Assembly: GCA_045808425.1 (NCBI GenBank)
Contig: JBJMFM010000010.1
Span: 1 to 64,000, forward strand
DNA: 64,000 nt
Source of the DNA: JAFAQB01 sp045808425
GTDB lineage: Archaea > Thermoproteota > Nitrososphaeria > Nitrososphaerales > Nitrososphaeraceae
Reading direction: 5' to 3'
The notes under the pieces were generated by a model, which was not told the origin of the DNA, made no database searches, and saw nothing but the letters and a program-made list of their open reading frames with translations. Numbering within the stretch: position 1 is the first letter of the stretch; the number at the start of each line of letters is the position of its first letter. Positions 45,163-54,312 of the stretch are shown piece by piece. The position numbers and the translations under genes are program-made.

Positions 45163-45912
45163 TTATGACATCATAGCCGATAGAACTATCAAAGAAGCTA
45201 GTCGAGTAATCTCATTTGATGCACCCATAACATCGCCAGAAATGCCACCAAAGGACTTATTTGAGAAATGCTGTATAAGCGCTGCAATTGCTAGTGATAC
45301 ACTAAGTGCTAAAATACCAAAGTAGCCACTTCCGGTGAACCATATGATGGGAATGGATATTACTGTCGCAACCAATATTTTTCGCTTGTCTTTCATGGCA
45401 CTGGTAAAGGGAGAGCTGAAACCATCCCAAGCTGATATCCCCATATGAGCCTGCATAACCATTATAAATTTTGCAGTTACCTCCGCGGCAACAATGCTGC
45501 TTAGCAATTTAATCCCGTGATGAAAGCTGGATATTGCAATAATCATGCCCGCCACATAAAGAGCTACCGCCATAACCCCCGCAGATCCTACTGCAGGGTC
45601 GCGCATAGCATTGTGCTTGGTTATCTTTTCACCCTTTGTCATCAATCCGTCAGCAAAATCAGCTAGCGCATCCGTATGATGCAAACCAGTTATCAAAACT
45701 AATGCTGTCGTGACTATAAAACCGATTATGAGCGGCTGGAGGTAAAGTGAAATTCCATACGCCAACCCTCCGATGATACATCCGATTATTAGGCCTGCTA
45801 GCGGAAAAAAATGCATCATATTTGCAACGCTATTCAAATCTGTGTCAGATGATTTTTGGCCAGGTATTATTGTCAAAAATGAAATAATTGCCTGTATTGA
45901 CCTAAATACCAA
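45163..45912 (-). CDS. cobS: Adenosylcobinamide-GDP ribazoletransferase (cobalamin synthase)
   Basis: A 249-residue membrane enzyme that joins adenosylcobinamide-GDP and alpha-ribazole phosphate. FLTIIPGQ near the start and GLHHTDALADFADGLMTKG hold the acidic metal ligands of the family. DPAVGSAGVMAVALY follows, and five or six hydrophobic helices span the rest. The TTG start at 45912 overlaps cbiB by 11 bases. Confidence 0.93.
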   Translation of the reverse strand: MVFRSIQAIISFLTIIPGQKSSDTDLNSVANMMHFFPLAGLIIGCIIGGLAYGISLYLQPLIIGFIVTTALVLITGLHHTDALADFADGLMTKGEKITKHNAMRDPAVGSAGVMAVALYVAGMIIAISSFHHGIKLLSSIVAAEVTAKFIMVMQAHMGISAWDGFSSPFTSAMKDKRKILVATVISIPIIWFTGSGYFGILALSVSLAIAALIQHFSNKSFGGISGDVMGASNEITRLASLIVLSAMMS

Positions 45913-46909
45913 AGATTATTTTCCACCAGCCTGCGGCATACAGCATAGTTATTAATGGAGCAGAAAAGATCACACAAAACACAACAGCGGTACACTTCAT
46001 GACAGAAAGTGCAGCCTTGCATTTCTCGATCGAAGGAGCTTCACATTGATCTCCTAGAGAATAGTAACCAATTTTTTCAAGCCTTATTCTAAGAGCACCA
46101 GCCATTGCAGCCATTGGATAGCCTGCATTACAACTGGAGGTTTTGCCATGATCACGGCGCAAAATTTGTATTGATTTTTTCCAGTCTGCATGAACTATCC
46201 TCGCAGCGATCATCATAATAATTGCTGTAATCCTTGCAGGGAAATAGTTAGCTGCGGTGTCGAGAACTGCAGGCATCCATCCAATATTTTTATGATATGT
46301 ATCTGTGTATCCTAACATAGAATCCAGAGTGTTAATGATTCTATATGAAAAGGCTCCCGCTGGACCGAGAATAGAATAATAAAACAAAGGCGAAGTAATC
46401 CCGTCAACTATGCTTTCAGCTATAGACTCAATTGTTCCCGAAATAACATGCTGCTCATCTAAATTTCTGGTATCTCTTTTTACTATCATAGATAGACTAA
46501 ACCGTGCGTTTATCAAATCTCTGTCTTCCAGTGCGCACATAATCGCAATGGCATGTTTTTCCATTCCTTTTATTGCGATCGTGATTTTTAGAATTAGCGC
46601 ACAAAAAACAATAAAGGCGATGGATCCTGCTATATGCATGATAGCTATCGCACAAATATGAACAATAACCCCAAATACTACAATTAATAAGACCGAAAAA
46701 ATAATTGCTCTTGATCTTTCTTTTCTTTCTTTATTGACGTAGATGCTATTGACACTATTACTACCATTTTGCTTCAACTTTGGTATGAAACATTCTATAA
46801 GTTGGCCTAACCAAGCCACAGGATGAAACTTGTTTCTTGGATCACCTAACAACAAGTCAACACAAATACCTCCAACAAGTGCCAGTAGCATGTTTTCTAG
46901 TGCCACCAT
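45902..46909 (-). CDS. cbiB: Adenosylcobinamide-phosphate synthase
   Basis: A 335-residue membrane protein that attaches aminopropanol phosphate to adenosylcobyric acid. GGICVDLLLGDPRNKFHPVA, WLGQLIE, RDTRNLDE, ESIVDGITSPLFYY, LDSMLGYTDTYHKN and DTAANYFPARIT are all family landmarks. A polar loop (KQNGSNSVNSIYVNKERKER) follows helix 1. It overlaps cbiP by 13 bases upstream and cobS by 11 downstream. Confidence 0.93.
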   Translation of the reverse strand: MVALENMLLALVGGICVDLLLGDPRNKFHPVAWLGQLIECFIPKLKQNGSNSVNSIYVNKERKERSRAIIFSVLLIVVFGVIVHICAIAIMHIAGSIAFIVFCALILKITIAIKGMEKHAIAIMCALEDRDLINARFSLSMIVKRDTRNLDEQHVISGTIESIAESIVDGITSPLFYYSILGPAGAFSYRIINTLDSMLGYTDTYHKNIGWMPAVLDTAANYFPARITAIIMMIAARIVHADWKKSIQILRRDHGKTSSCNAGYPMAAMAGALRIRLEKIGYYSLGDQCEAPSIEKCKAALSVMKCTAVVFCVIFSAPLITMLYAAGWWKIIFGI

Positions 46910-47766
46910 TTACTGTGCCCTATAACTTTGGTGGATAATTTTTCAATATCGATGCTTTTGCTTACGGCCTTTGATATAAGGCTTATCTGTCTATCCCAGT
47001 GCTCTTCTGACATTACGGCCTTGTCAGAAGTTTGTCCATCAAGCGAGTCTTCATTTGGCAAAGAAAAATCGACTCTTGGAATAACCCCAAAAAAACGTTT
47101 TCTAGTTATTTTCTCAACTGATTTGATTGCGGGCTTTAACAGGCTCTTATCACCGCGAAATTTATTAATTATAAAACCTTTGATCAACTGCCTATGAATA
47201 GGCTTCAGTAGCTCCATAGTACCAACAATACTAGCAAAACATCCTCCTCTTTCAATATCTGAGGTTATGATCACGGGAGCTCCTACTTTATGAGCAAGTA
47301 GCATATTCGCTATATCATATTTCAAAATATTTACTTCGGCAGGAGATCCGGCCCCTTCGATTATTATGAGGTCATTTTCTTTCCTTAGACTCTCCAATTC
47401 ATCTAAAGTAAATGGAAAGGCCTTCTGTAAGATGAATTTTTCGTAGTAATCTTTTGCATGCATTTCATCATAAATTTTGCCACCCAGAATAACCATGCTC
47501 CGGTAGTCCCCTAGAGGTTTTAGTAATACAGGGTTCATCCTTACATCCGGCTTCTTCCTTGAAGCAATTGCCTGTATGGCTTGTGCAAGCGCCATCTGCT
47601 CAGATGTGTTTTTAATGTTGTAAGCGCTTGAGGACATATTTTGAGCCTTGAATGGAGCTACTCGATATCCCATGTTACTAAAAATTCTACAGAACGCAGT
47701 GACAAGTGTTGTTTTTCCAGAGCCGGACGACGTGCCCTGAATCATCAATAGCTTTGCTTTACTCAT
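46897..47766 (-). CDS. cbiP: Cobyric acid synthase lacking the glutaminase domain
   Basis: A 289-residue protein matching the N-terminal ATP-dependent synthetase domain of CbiP/CobQ. The P-loop is GTSSGSGKTT, followed by FKAQNMSSSAYN, GAGSPAEVN and RGGCFASIVGT. The family is normally about 480-500 residues, with a class I glutamine amidotransferase domain after the FGVIPRVDFSLPNEDSL segment. Here the chain jumps to DRQISLISKAVSKSIDIEKL, which resembles the last helix of full-length enzymes. The amidotransferase Cys and His are therefore absent. It may use free ammonia or a separate glutaminase. It lies 2 bases after cobD and overlaps cbiB. Confidence 0.85.
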   Translation of the reverse strand: MSKAKLLMIQGTSSGSGKTTLVTAFCRIFSNMGYRVAPFKAQNMSSSAYNIKNTSEQMALAQAIQAIASRKKPDVRMNPVLLKPLGDYRSMVILGGKIYDEMHAKDYYEKFILQKAFPFTLDELESLRKENDLIIIEGAGSPAEVNILKYDIANMLLAHKVGAPVIITSDIERGGCFASIVGTMELLKPIHRQLIKGFIINKFRGDKSLLKPAIKSVEKITRKRFFGVIPRVDFSLPNEDSLDGQTSDKAVMSEEHWDRQISLISKAVSKSIDIEKLSTKVIGHSKWWH

Positions 47767-47768
47767 AT

Positions 47769-48872
47769 CTATGTGTCAAATGATCCTAAAGCATCGAGCA
47801 AAAGCAAATTTTCCTTGTGCGTTTTTACTGCTACTCGAACATATTCATGCCCCATACCGCTAAACGTGCTGCAATCCCTGATCAATACACCGCTTCTCAC
47901 TAACATAAGATCTCTTACATGTGTAGAATCTTTATTTTTCAAACGGATTAAAAAATAGTTTACATCAGATCTACATGCTATAAAATTTTGAAACTTTTTG
48001 TTTATGTAAGAATGCATAAAGCTTCTTTCCTTCTTTATTATTGCTCTTGCATTTGCAATATGTGTCATATCTTTTAGAGCAACAATTGCAGCCAGTTGTG
48101 CCACACCATTGACATTCCAAAATATACGATTGGCAGACATTTGCTTGGCAAGTTTAGGATTGCTAACACTGTATCCGACTCTAAGACCGGCAAGAGCAAA
48201 CGATTTAGTGAAAGATCTCAGGACTACTAAGTTATCGAATTCTTTTACTTTATCGATAAGTGAATGAGCTTTCCTATCACCATCAATGAATTCTATAAAA
48301 GATTCATCGACTAAAATTTTCGTAGAACTACCTAGCTGTTCAATTACCTTTTTGATTTCTTTTGTGCATAGTAGACCAGTAGGATTATTGGGATTGCAAA
48401 AGAAAATGGCATCCTGTTCTTTTTCTTTTGCTTTTTCTATAATAAGCTCAGGATCCAATTTCTTATTTTTTAATGGAACCAGCATAATATCTGCGCCAGT
48501 CCTATAGGATGCAACTTCATATTCACAAAAAGTCGGCACCGGAATCAGTGTCTTACTATGAACGAAAGCTCTAGCAAAGTCATGGATTATTTCTGTTGCT
48601 CCGTTGCCCACACAAATACAATCTAAACTTAAATCATTATCCAAGTAATTCAATATGCCCTTTTTCAGTTCTAGGCATTCGGGATCAGGATATAAAGATG
48701 AAATCCTGCCTAAATTTCTGCGTATTGACGCGAGAACTCTATCAGGGATTCCTAATGGGTTAATACTCGAACTAAAATCGACTTTCACCAATTTGGGATT
48801 TACTGAGTAAATCCCGCCATGGTAGCATGAAGTTGGTTTGGCTACTCCCTCCTCTACTGTTAAGCCAGCCAT
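47769..48872 (-). CDS. cobD: Threonine-phosphate decarboxylase-like aminotransferase-fold enzyme
   Basis: A 367-residue PLP protein. CYHGGIYSVNPKLVKVDFSS, then SINPLGIP, is the N-terminal signature of CobD/CobC, which make aminopropanol phosphate for the nucleotide loop. NNPTG, LVDESFIEF and the PLP lysine in LRSFTKSFALAGLRVGY follow. Histidinol-phosphate aminotransferase is the closest alternative, but the neighbours (cbiP, cbiB, cobS) decide the call. It is the first gene of the run, and its ATG at 48872 faces the asd gene across 125 bases. Confidence 0.85.
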   Translation of the reverse strand: MAGLTVEEGVAKPTSCYHGGIYSVNPKLVKVDFSSSINPLGIPDRVLASIRRNLGRISSLYPDPECLELKKGILNYLDNDLSLDCICVGNGATEIIHDFARAFVHSKTLIPVPTFCEYEVASYRTGADIMLVPLKNKKLDPELIIEKAKEKEQDAIFFCNPNNPTGLLCTKEIKKVIEQLGSSTKILVDESFIEFIDGDRKAHSLIDKVKEFDNLVVLRSFTKSFALAGLRVGYSVSNPKLAKQMSANRIFWNVNGVAQLAAIVALKDMTHIANARAIIKKERSFMHSYINKKFQNFIACRSDVNYFLIRLKNKDSTHVRDLMLVRSGVLIRDCSTFSGMGHEYVRVAVKTHKENLLLLDALGSFDT

Positions 48873-48997
48873 TATTCAATCTAGCATCGCAGAGATATAT
48901 AGAATGAATGCTTCTTTTGTTCTGATTGCAAATATAATTCGTTCAAGTAAGGTGAGTCTGAAACGATTATTAATTGCATGGGAATTAACGCTATTCA

Positions 48998-50074
48998 ATG
49001 TTAAAAGTTGCACTTATCGGTGCTACAGGAGCAGTAGGACAGGAATTTGTTATAGCTCTGAATAAACACCCTTGGTTTGAATTAACTCAGATCGCGTCGT
49101 CGGAGAGATCTGCAGGGAAAAAATACATTGAAGCCCTTTATGACTTACAATCAGGCATAATTAAGTGGCATAACAAAGAACAAATGCCCGAATACATCCA
49201 GGATATGAGGCTCACTAGAGCCCAAGATATAGATCCCAACAAATTCGACCTAGTCTTTACTGCAATAGAATCAGCTGACGCCAAGGAAATCGAGCCCATT
49301 TTCGCAAAATCGATTCCGGTTATCAGCACTGCGGCTGCATTTAGGTACGAAAATGACGTTCCTATATTGATTCCTGGCGTGAACGATGATCATGCACATT
49401 TATTGGATATCCAGAGAAAGAATAGAGGATGGAAAGGCTTCATAGCTCCACTGCCAAATTGTACAACAACTGGTCTAGCGATTACCCTCAAGCCGATAAT
49501 GACTAGGTTTGGGATTAACAACGTTTTCATGACATCCATGCAGGCGTTATCTGGCGCTGGAAGGTCACCGGGTGTCATTGCGTTAGATATCATGGACAAT
49601 ATAATACCCTACATACCGAAAGAGGAAGAAAAAGTCCAAATAGAGACAAAGAAGATCCTAGGAAATCTGGATACCAGCTTCGTTGTTCCTAACGCAATTA
49701 GAGTTAGTTGTACTTGCACAAGAGTTCCTGTCTTGGACGGTCATACGGAAATTGTATTTGTTGAAACCAAAAGACCCGCCGCACCGGACGAGGTAAAGAG
49801 TGAAATGTTGGAGTTCTCCAAGTCAGTTACTGTCAGAGATTTACCCACGGCTCCGGAGGACTACATTATCGTTCACGACGATCCGGCAAGACCTCAACCA
49901 CGTATAGATAGAGAGATTAACGATGGCATGACTACAGTCGTCGGCAGGTTAAGGAAGGACTCTGTATTCGATAATGGAATCAAATATGTTTTATTATCAC
50001 ATAACGAAAAAATGGGATCTGCAAAGGGCGCTGTATTACTTGCTGAGTTATTGAAACATAAAAATATGCTTTAA
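48998..50074 (+). CDS. Aspartate-semialdehyde dehydrogenase / malonyl-CoA reductase homologue
   Basis: A 358-residue protein with the NADP loop VALIGATGAVGQEF, the catalytic Cys in PLPNCTTTGLAITLKP, and the active-site His/Arg region (RVSCTCTRVPVLDGHTEIVF). It follows the archaeal/fungal ASADH type. In Sulfolobales a paralogue of this enzyme is the malonyl-CoA/succinyl-CoA reductase of carbon fixation, and thaumarchaeal candidates are also annotated as Asd, so both functions are possible. An Lrp-type regulator follows. Confidence 0.88.
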   Translation: MLKVALIGATGAVGQEFVIALNKHPWFELTQIASSERSAGKKYIEALYDLQSGIIKWHNKEQMPEYIQDMRLTRAQDIDPNKFDLVFTAIESADAKEIEPIFAKSIPVISTAAAFRYENDVPILIPGVNDDHAHLLDIQRKNRGWKGFIAPLPNCTTTGLAITLKPIMTRFGINNVFMTSMQALSGAGRSPGVIALDIMDNIIPYIPKEEEKVQIETKKILGNLDTSFVVPNAIRVSCTCTRVPVLDGHTEIVFVETKRPAAPDEVKSEMLEFSKSVTVRDLPTAPEDYIIVHDDPARPQPRIDREINDGMTTVVGRLRKDSVFDNGIKYVLLSHNEKMGSAKGAVLLAELLKHKNML

Positions 50075-50160
50075 TTTCAATATTATTCATAAAAAATGGT
50101 TTTAAATTTGAAATTAATACGTTTATTAACCTCTCAACTAGAGGTATAATGGTAATTTGG

Positions 50161-50619
50161 ATGGCGAGAATAGACGATTTAGATTTGAAAATATTAAGCG
50201 AACTTTCTAAAGATGCTAGCACATCGGTACCTAGGCTTTCAAAGAAAATTAGCATAAATGCTTCTGTAGTATATAGTAGAATTAAGAGACTACTAAGAAA
50301 AGGATTAATCAAGAAATTCACGATTGTAATCAACGACGAGGCGCTTGGATTTAGCGTTAAAGCCCTTACCGGAATCAATATGGATTCTAAACTAAGAGAC
50401 AATGTTCTTAATGAATTATTTAAAATACCGGAAGTTCGTGAGGTTTCGGAAGTAACTGGTAGATTTGACATCCTCGTAACTATGAATGCTCGATCCCTTG
50501 ATGAAATGCATCATCTGATCTCCGAAAAAATAGGCCATATCGAAGGAGTTCAAAAGACAGAAACTTTTATTGAGATGAGAAAGACTGCGCGCGAGTTGAT
50601 TTTTCCAACCTCCATATAA
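50161..50619 (+). CDS. Lrp/AsnC-family transcriptional regulator
   Basis: A 152-residue regulator. The winged helix spans 1-60 (IDDLDLKILSELSKDAST, VPRLSKKISINASVVYSRIK), and the RAM ligand-binding domain follows (SVKALTGINMDSK, VREVSEVTGRFDILVTM). Such proteins form octamers and often sense amino acids. The ATG at 50161 gives the usual N-terminus; an upstream ATG at 50149 adds four residues. It reads the same way as the asd homologue 87 bases upstream. Confidence 0.9.
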   Translation: MARIDDLDLKILSELSKDASTSVPRLSKKISINASVVYSRIKRLLRKGLIKKFTIVINDEALGFSVKALTGINMDSKLRDNVLNELFKIPEVREVSEVTGRFDILVTMNARSLDEMHHLISEKIGHIEGVQKTETFIEMRKTARELIFPTSI

Positions 50620-50679
50620 AAATAATACTATATTGTGTTCTGCATTTTTATAGATGATAGAAGCATAAAGAGATGGTAG

Positions 50680-51573
50680 TTGCGGTTGATCACTCAGAAA
50701 ACCGTGGGAAACAGGTTCAAAAACTATTTTGAACTCACAAAGCCAAAGATTTGGTACCTGTTAGTTTTTACGTCCTTTGGTTCTGCGATTACAGCATCTT
50801 TATTATTTCATATCTCTGTTCAACCTTTAACTTGGTTATTCCTTCTTGGAGGAGTAGCTGCAGGTTCGGCTGCTGCTGATACGCTAACAGGTTATAATGA
50901 CCGCGATATTGATGCCATTATGGATAGGACCAAAGGTAGACCCATCCCGTCGGGGAGAATTTCTGCTAGGCACGCACTGATTTTCGGCTTAATCTTAGCC
51001 GCGGTTTCTCTCTTGTTTGCGTGGTCCATAAACATACTGGCTTTTGTTTTGATGGCCTTGGGGTTATTTGATAATATTATAGTCTACAGTAAGTGGTTGA
51101 AGAGGAAAAGCCAACTGAATATTATCCTAGGCGGATTCTCTGGAGGAGCGCCTGCCCTCATAGGTTATGTTGCAGTAACAACACAACACATTGAACTTGG
51201 TTTGGTTATGGCGGCTCTGGTATTCTTGTGGATTCCAACTCACATCTGGAGTCTGTCTTTGCATGTCAAAAAGGATTATACAAAGGCTGGCGTTCCAATG
51301 CTACCGGTTGTTTCTAGTGAAGAGAGGTCAGTTCGGGTAATTGCTGGAACAACTCTGATGATGGTGTTATTCAGTATTCTTCCATTCTTCCTTAAACAAT
51401 TTGGATTAATTTATGTAATCACCGCGACTGTTTTTGGAGCAGCGATGGTGGGCTTGTCTATATGGTTGCTATTAAGACCTAGTGAAAGAGCTTCCTGGAC
51501 AGTTTTCAAATTCTCTAGTCCGTATTTAACTGCGTTATTTATCGCATTCATGGTCGACGCATTTTATCATTAG
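50680..51573 (+). CDS. ctaB: Protoheme IX farnesyltransferase (heme O synthase)
   Basis: A 297-residue UbiA-family membrane protein that farnesylates heme B. FELTKPKIWYLLVFTSF opens the protein. The prenyl-diphosphate motif NDRDIDAIMDRTKGRP and YSKWLKRKSQLNIILGGFSG are diagnostic, with about eight helices in all. The start is a TTG at 50680; ATG 50673 is in another frame and stops early. It supplies heme O to CtaA (22098-22556). Confidence 0.94.
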   Translation: MRLITQKTVGNRFKNYFELTKPKIWYLLVFTSFGSAITASLLFHISVQPLTWLFLLGGVAAGSAAADTLTGYNDRDIDAIMDRTKGRPIPSGRISARHALIFGLILAAVSLLFAWSINILAFVLMALGLFDNIIVYSKWLKRKSQLNIILGGFSGGAPALIGYVAVTTQHIELGLVMAALVFLWIPTHIWSLSLHVKKDYTKAGVPMLPVVSSEERSVRVIAGTTLMMVLFSILPFFLKQFGLIYVITATVFGAAMVGLSIWLLLRPSERASWTVFKFSSPYLTALFIAFMVDAFYH

Positions 51574-51579
51574 CGAAAA

Positions 51580-52323
51580 TCAGATATGCAAACTGTTTTC
51601 GCATTCGTAGAGTAACCTTGCAATGACTACGTGTGCCTCTAAGCTGTAATGTGATATAGAATATAGCCTGTTAAACCATGCAGTTGTATTGTTAGAAAAA
51701 TGTCCCTGTGCGAATCCCCCTACAATAAACGCGCAGTCAGTGTTCTCCTCAGATATGTTCTTCGCTACTATTGCTTGAGCGGTGCTTTGAATTCCTACCT
51801 TAGAAAGGCCTATCAATTTGGCTGGCTTTACTACCTTTTTTATGACTTCTTCAAACGTCATATCGTCGTGCAGCCGCAGAAGAATATTATTATTATCATC
51901 ATCTTTATTATTATTATCATCATCGTCATTACATGCGGCTTTGTGCGATTTTATAACTTTTTTTTCGAAAAGATCTATCATTAAACCTTCAAAACGAAAA
52001 TATGATTTTGGTATGCGCAGGTTTTCGCCAATGAATATCAGCTTATCATTTATTGTATGTAGGTAGACATTTAATCTCCCGCTAAAGAATAAGGGCGTTG
52101 ACAGGGCTTCCATCAATGCAAAGTGTACTATATCTGGCCTCCCTCGTTTCCATCCCGAGTTGAGGTTTGCACGAACCATTGCGGAGTGATGATAACTTCT
52201 ATCTAGTAGAATTTGGCTCGATGCCCTGCCTGTCCTTTGTGCGTAATTTTTGACCGATGGGTGATCAATTATCTGAGTCGGGACAGTTTCAATGGCAGCC
52301 TCGGCAATTACTAGCGAGATCAT
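51580..52323 (-). CDS. nep1: rRNA pseudouridine N1-methyltransferase Nep1/Emg1
   Basis: A 247-residue SPOUT-fold enzyme that methylates a pseudouridine of 16S rRNA during small-subunit assembly. Motifs are YAQRTGRASSQILLDRSYHH, KRGRPDIVHFALMEAL, LNVYLHT and the knot loop IVGGFAQGHF. A low-complexity run of Asp and Asn (about residues 131-146), coded by ATT/ATC-type trinucleotides, sits in the middle and lengthens the protein. It is convergent with ctaB. Confidence 0.92.
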   Translation of the reverse strand: MISLVIAEAAIETVPTQIIDHPSVKNYAQRTGRASSQILLDRSYHHSAMVRANLNSGWKRGRPDIVHFALMEALSTPLFFSGRLNVYLHTINDKLIFIGENLRIPKSYFRFEGLMIDLFEKKVIKSHKAACNDDDDNNNKDDDNNNILLRLHDDMTFEEVIKKVVKPAKLIGLSKVGIQSTAQAIVAKNISEENTDCAFIVGGFAQGHFSNNTTAWFNRLYSISHYSLEAHVVIARLLYECENSLHI

Positions 52324-52413
52324 CAGTTACAACCTCTAGATTATATATAAAATAATATAGCTTCTATATTTAATACCTTTTTTATCTAAAAAAATATAAA
52401 CACGTGCAAGCAC

Positions 52414-52806
52414 CTAAAGTGTAAACATTTCAGCCCTCTTGGCATGAACGAGTTTCTGAAGTTCTTTAATACCTAAAGCCAGCTCCTCTTCTGCCTCATG
52501 TTCAGTTCCCCTGTTAACAATGATTTCACCAGGCCCAAATCTTACGTCGTTGATCGTTAGTGGTATTTCACTGTGGAGTATTTTAGATATAAATTCGAAA
52601 AGATTTGGATATGCTATACTGTTAGTATACACATAACTAGTGGTTCCATTGCTAATAATTCCTCCTTTTCGCAAAGGAAACTTCAAATCAGGAGAAGAAA
52701 CATAATCAATAATTTTTATTGCAAGCTTATTGGAGTCTGATTCTTTATTTTGTTTTGATTCTAGATATCTCTTTGCAATATATTCTGCTTCGTCAAAACT
52801 ACTCAT
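52414..52806 (-). CDS. Hypothetical protein
   Basis: A 130-residue soluble protein from ATG 52806 (frame open to 52821). It reads MSSFDEAEYIAKRYLESKQN, then KLAIKIIDYVSSPDLKFP, NGTTSYVYTNSIAYPNLFEF, and ends with a helix (EAEEELALGIKELQKLVHAK). No family recognised. It lies 91 bases upstream of nep1 in the same direction. Confidence 0.65.
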   Translation of the reverse strand: MSSFDEAEYIAKRYLESKQNKESDSNKLAIKIIDYVSSPDLKFPLRKGGIISNGTTSYVYTNSIAYPNLFEFISKILHSEIPLTINDVRFGPGEIIVNRGTEHEAEEELALGIKELQKLVHAKRAEMFTL

Positions 52807-52947
52807 TATCCGTGTTCTCAAGAGATAATCGCATTACTGGTTAATTACAGTATCATTAATTACACGAATAATAATATATTATAACAATATCAAATGATAT
52901 AAGATATAAATTATATGCAATTGATAGTAGGACTTTTTTAAATACAC

Positions 52948-53268
52948 ATGAAAAAAAAAGATATGGCAAAAACGATTGCAAGAGAGAGAATCGAGATTCT
53001 AATAGCTAATGCTTTAAGTGAGGTTAAAGAAAACAGAGATACGCTTGCTGACCATCATGCATATCTTGCAAAAAAAATTGCCATGCGGTTGCGGTTGGGG
53101 CTGCCTTATGAAATTCGACAATTATATTGCAAAAGCTGTAAAAGATTTATTACGCCGGGGAAAAATGCTAGAGTAAGAATAGGAAGATCCAGGATAAACT
53201 CTATAAGAATTACTTGCGTAAAGTGTGGTCACACATATCGCAAACTCCTAGGAAAGCGAAAGAAATAG
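52948..53268 (+). CDS. rnp4: Ribonuclease P protein component 4
   Basis: A 106-residue RNase P subunit (Rpp21/Rpr2 family), helping the RNA to remove tRNA leaders. Two N-terminal helices (ARERIEILIANALSEV, HHAYLAKKIAMRL) precede the zinc ribbon (YCKSCKRFITPGKNARVR; CVKCGHTYR). ATG 52948 is used; ATG 52963 is possible. It precedes rps19e. Confidence 0.92.
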   Translation: MKKKDMAKTIARERIEILIANALSEVKENRDTLADHHAYLAKKIAMRLRLGLPYEIRQLYCKSCKRFITPGKNARVRIGRSRINSIRITCVKCGHTYRKLLGKRKK

Positions 53269-53310
53269 ATCAGTTCTTTTAAAATTTAGGTGGTATAGCA
53301 GATGACAAGA

Positions 53311-53320
53311 ATTTATAAGG
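53311..53320 (+). promoter_or_regulatory. TATA-like element of rps19e
   Basis: ATTTATAAGG lies 30-39 bases before the rps19e ATG at 53350. Transcription would begin within about 10 bases of the start codon, giving a near-leaderless mRNA. Judged by spacing and sequence only. Confidence 0.4.
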
Positions 53321-53349
53321 GATTTGCCGCATGATTACTGTTTATAACC

Positions 53350-53802
53350 ATGGCTAAGGCATACGATGTTCCAGCAGAGGATCTGATTGAGAGGTTGACT
53401 GAACATATAAAGAAAGAAAAGAAAATTCAACCTCCTAACTGGGCAGGCTTTGTTAAAACGGGTGCACATACACAAAGAATTCCGCATAACAAAGACTGGT
53501 GGTACACAAGATGTGCTTCTCTCATAAGAAAAGTGTACATACATGGACCAATTGGTGTCTCTGATCTTAGGAGCGAATACGGTGGCAAGAAAAAACTTGG
53601 ATATAACCTCGCTCATCACAGGGATGCAGGTGGAGCAATTATTAGAAAGGCTTTACAACAGCTCCAGCAAGCAGGTTACATTGTTAATAAAAGTAAGGGC
53701 AGATCAATATCCGAGGAAGGCATGAAAAAAGTTGACAGAATAGCTACTGAACTGTACGATGAAATTATAAAGAGTTCTCCACAGCTCCAACGATACGCCT
53801 AA
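53350..53802 (+). CDS. rps19e: Small-subunit ribosomal protein S19e
   Basis: A 150-residue ribosomal protein. AYDVPAEDLIERLTEHIK, then PPNWAGFVKTGAHTQRIP, DWWYTRCASLIRKVYIHGP and LRSEYGGKK all fit S19e. Length is normal. A PDCD5 gene follows 31 bases later, the usual archaeal pairing. Confidence 0.96.
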   Translation: MAKAYDVPAEDLIERLTEHIKKEKKIQPPNWAGFVKTGAHTQRIPHNKDWWYTRCASLIRKVYIHGPIGVSDLRSEYGGKKKLGYNLAHHRDAGGAIIRKALQQLQQAGYIVNKSKGRSISEEGMKKVDRIATELYDEIIKSSPQLQRYA

Positions 53803-53833
53803 TTTTTACTGTTAAGGAGAAAAGTGAGTAGTC

Positions 53834-54130
53834 GTGTCCGGGTCACAACCATACCAACCAAATGATGATGAATCTAAGAAGCGAGAAGCAGAAGCTGCTG
53901 CTGCTGCTATGCGCCAACGCGCTCTAATGGTTCTCCTAGAGCCTCCTGCACGGCAAAGGTTAATGAACATTAAAATGGTCAAGCCAGAGCTTGCAGCAAC
54001 CGTAGAAAATTACTTGCTGAATGCAGCCTCTAGTGGAAGGCTAAATAGGTCCCTAACTGATGAGGAGCTAAAACAAATCTTACTTAGTTTACAACAGCCT
54101 AAGAAAGAATTTAAAATAAACAGACGTTGA
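53834..54130 (+). CDS. PDCD5-family DNA-binding protein
   Basis: A 98-residue helical protein starting with GTG at 53834. REAEAAAAAMRQRALMVLLE, PPARQRLMNIKMVKPELA and ENYLLNAASSGRL are the family core. Archaeal members bind nucleic acid or associate with the ribosome. It shares an operon with S19e. L39e and L31e, which often follow, are not here. Confidence 0.92.
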   Translation: MSGSQPYQPNDDESKKREAEAAAAAMRQRALMVLLEPPARQRLMNIKMVKPELAATVENYLLNAASSGRLNRSLTDEELKQILLSLQQPKKEFKINRR

Positions 54131-54312
54131 ATGTTAGCGCTAGTGGATTTTTTCATCTCTATGTGTTTAAATCGAGTTTGCAAACAACACCTGTATCACA
54201 TATTTCCATGATTTCTCTTAAGAAGATCTACTGAGAACCATTATTATTTAAATAAGTTTTCACGATACATATCTAGTTAAACATATTAAGTCTTAGTGTT
54301 GCCTTGATTCTT

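Noticed and set aside
45029..45325. Plus-strand 98-codon frame antisense to the end of cobS
   Set aside because: Most of it is the reverse strand of a clearly coding cobS C-terminus.
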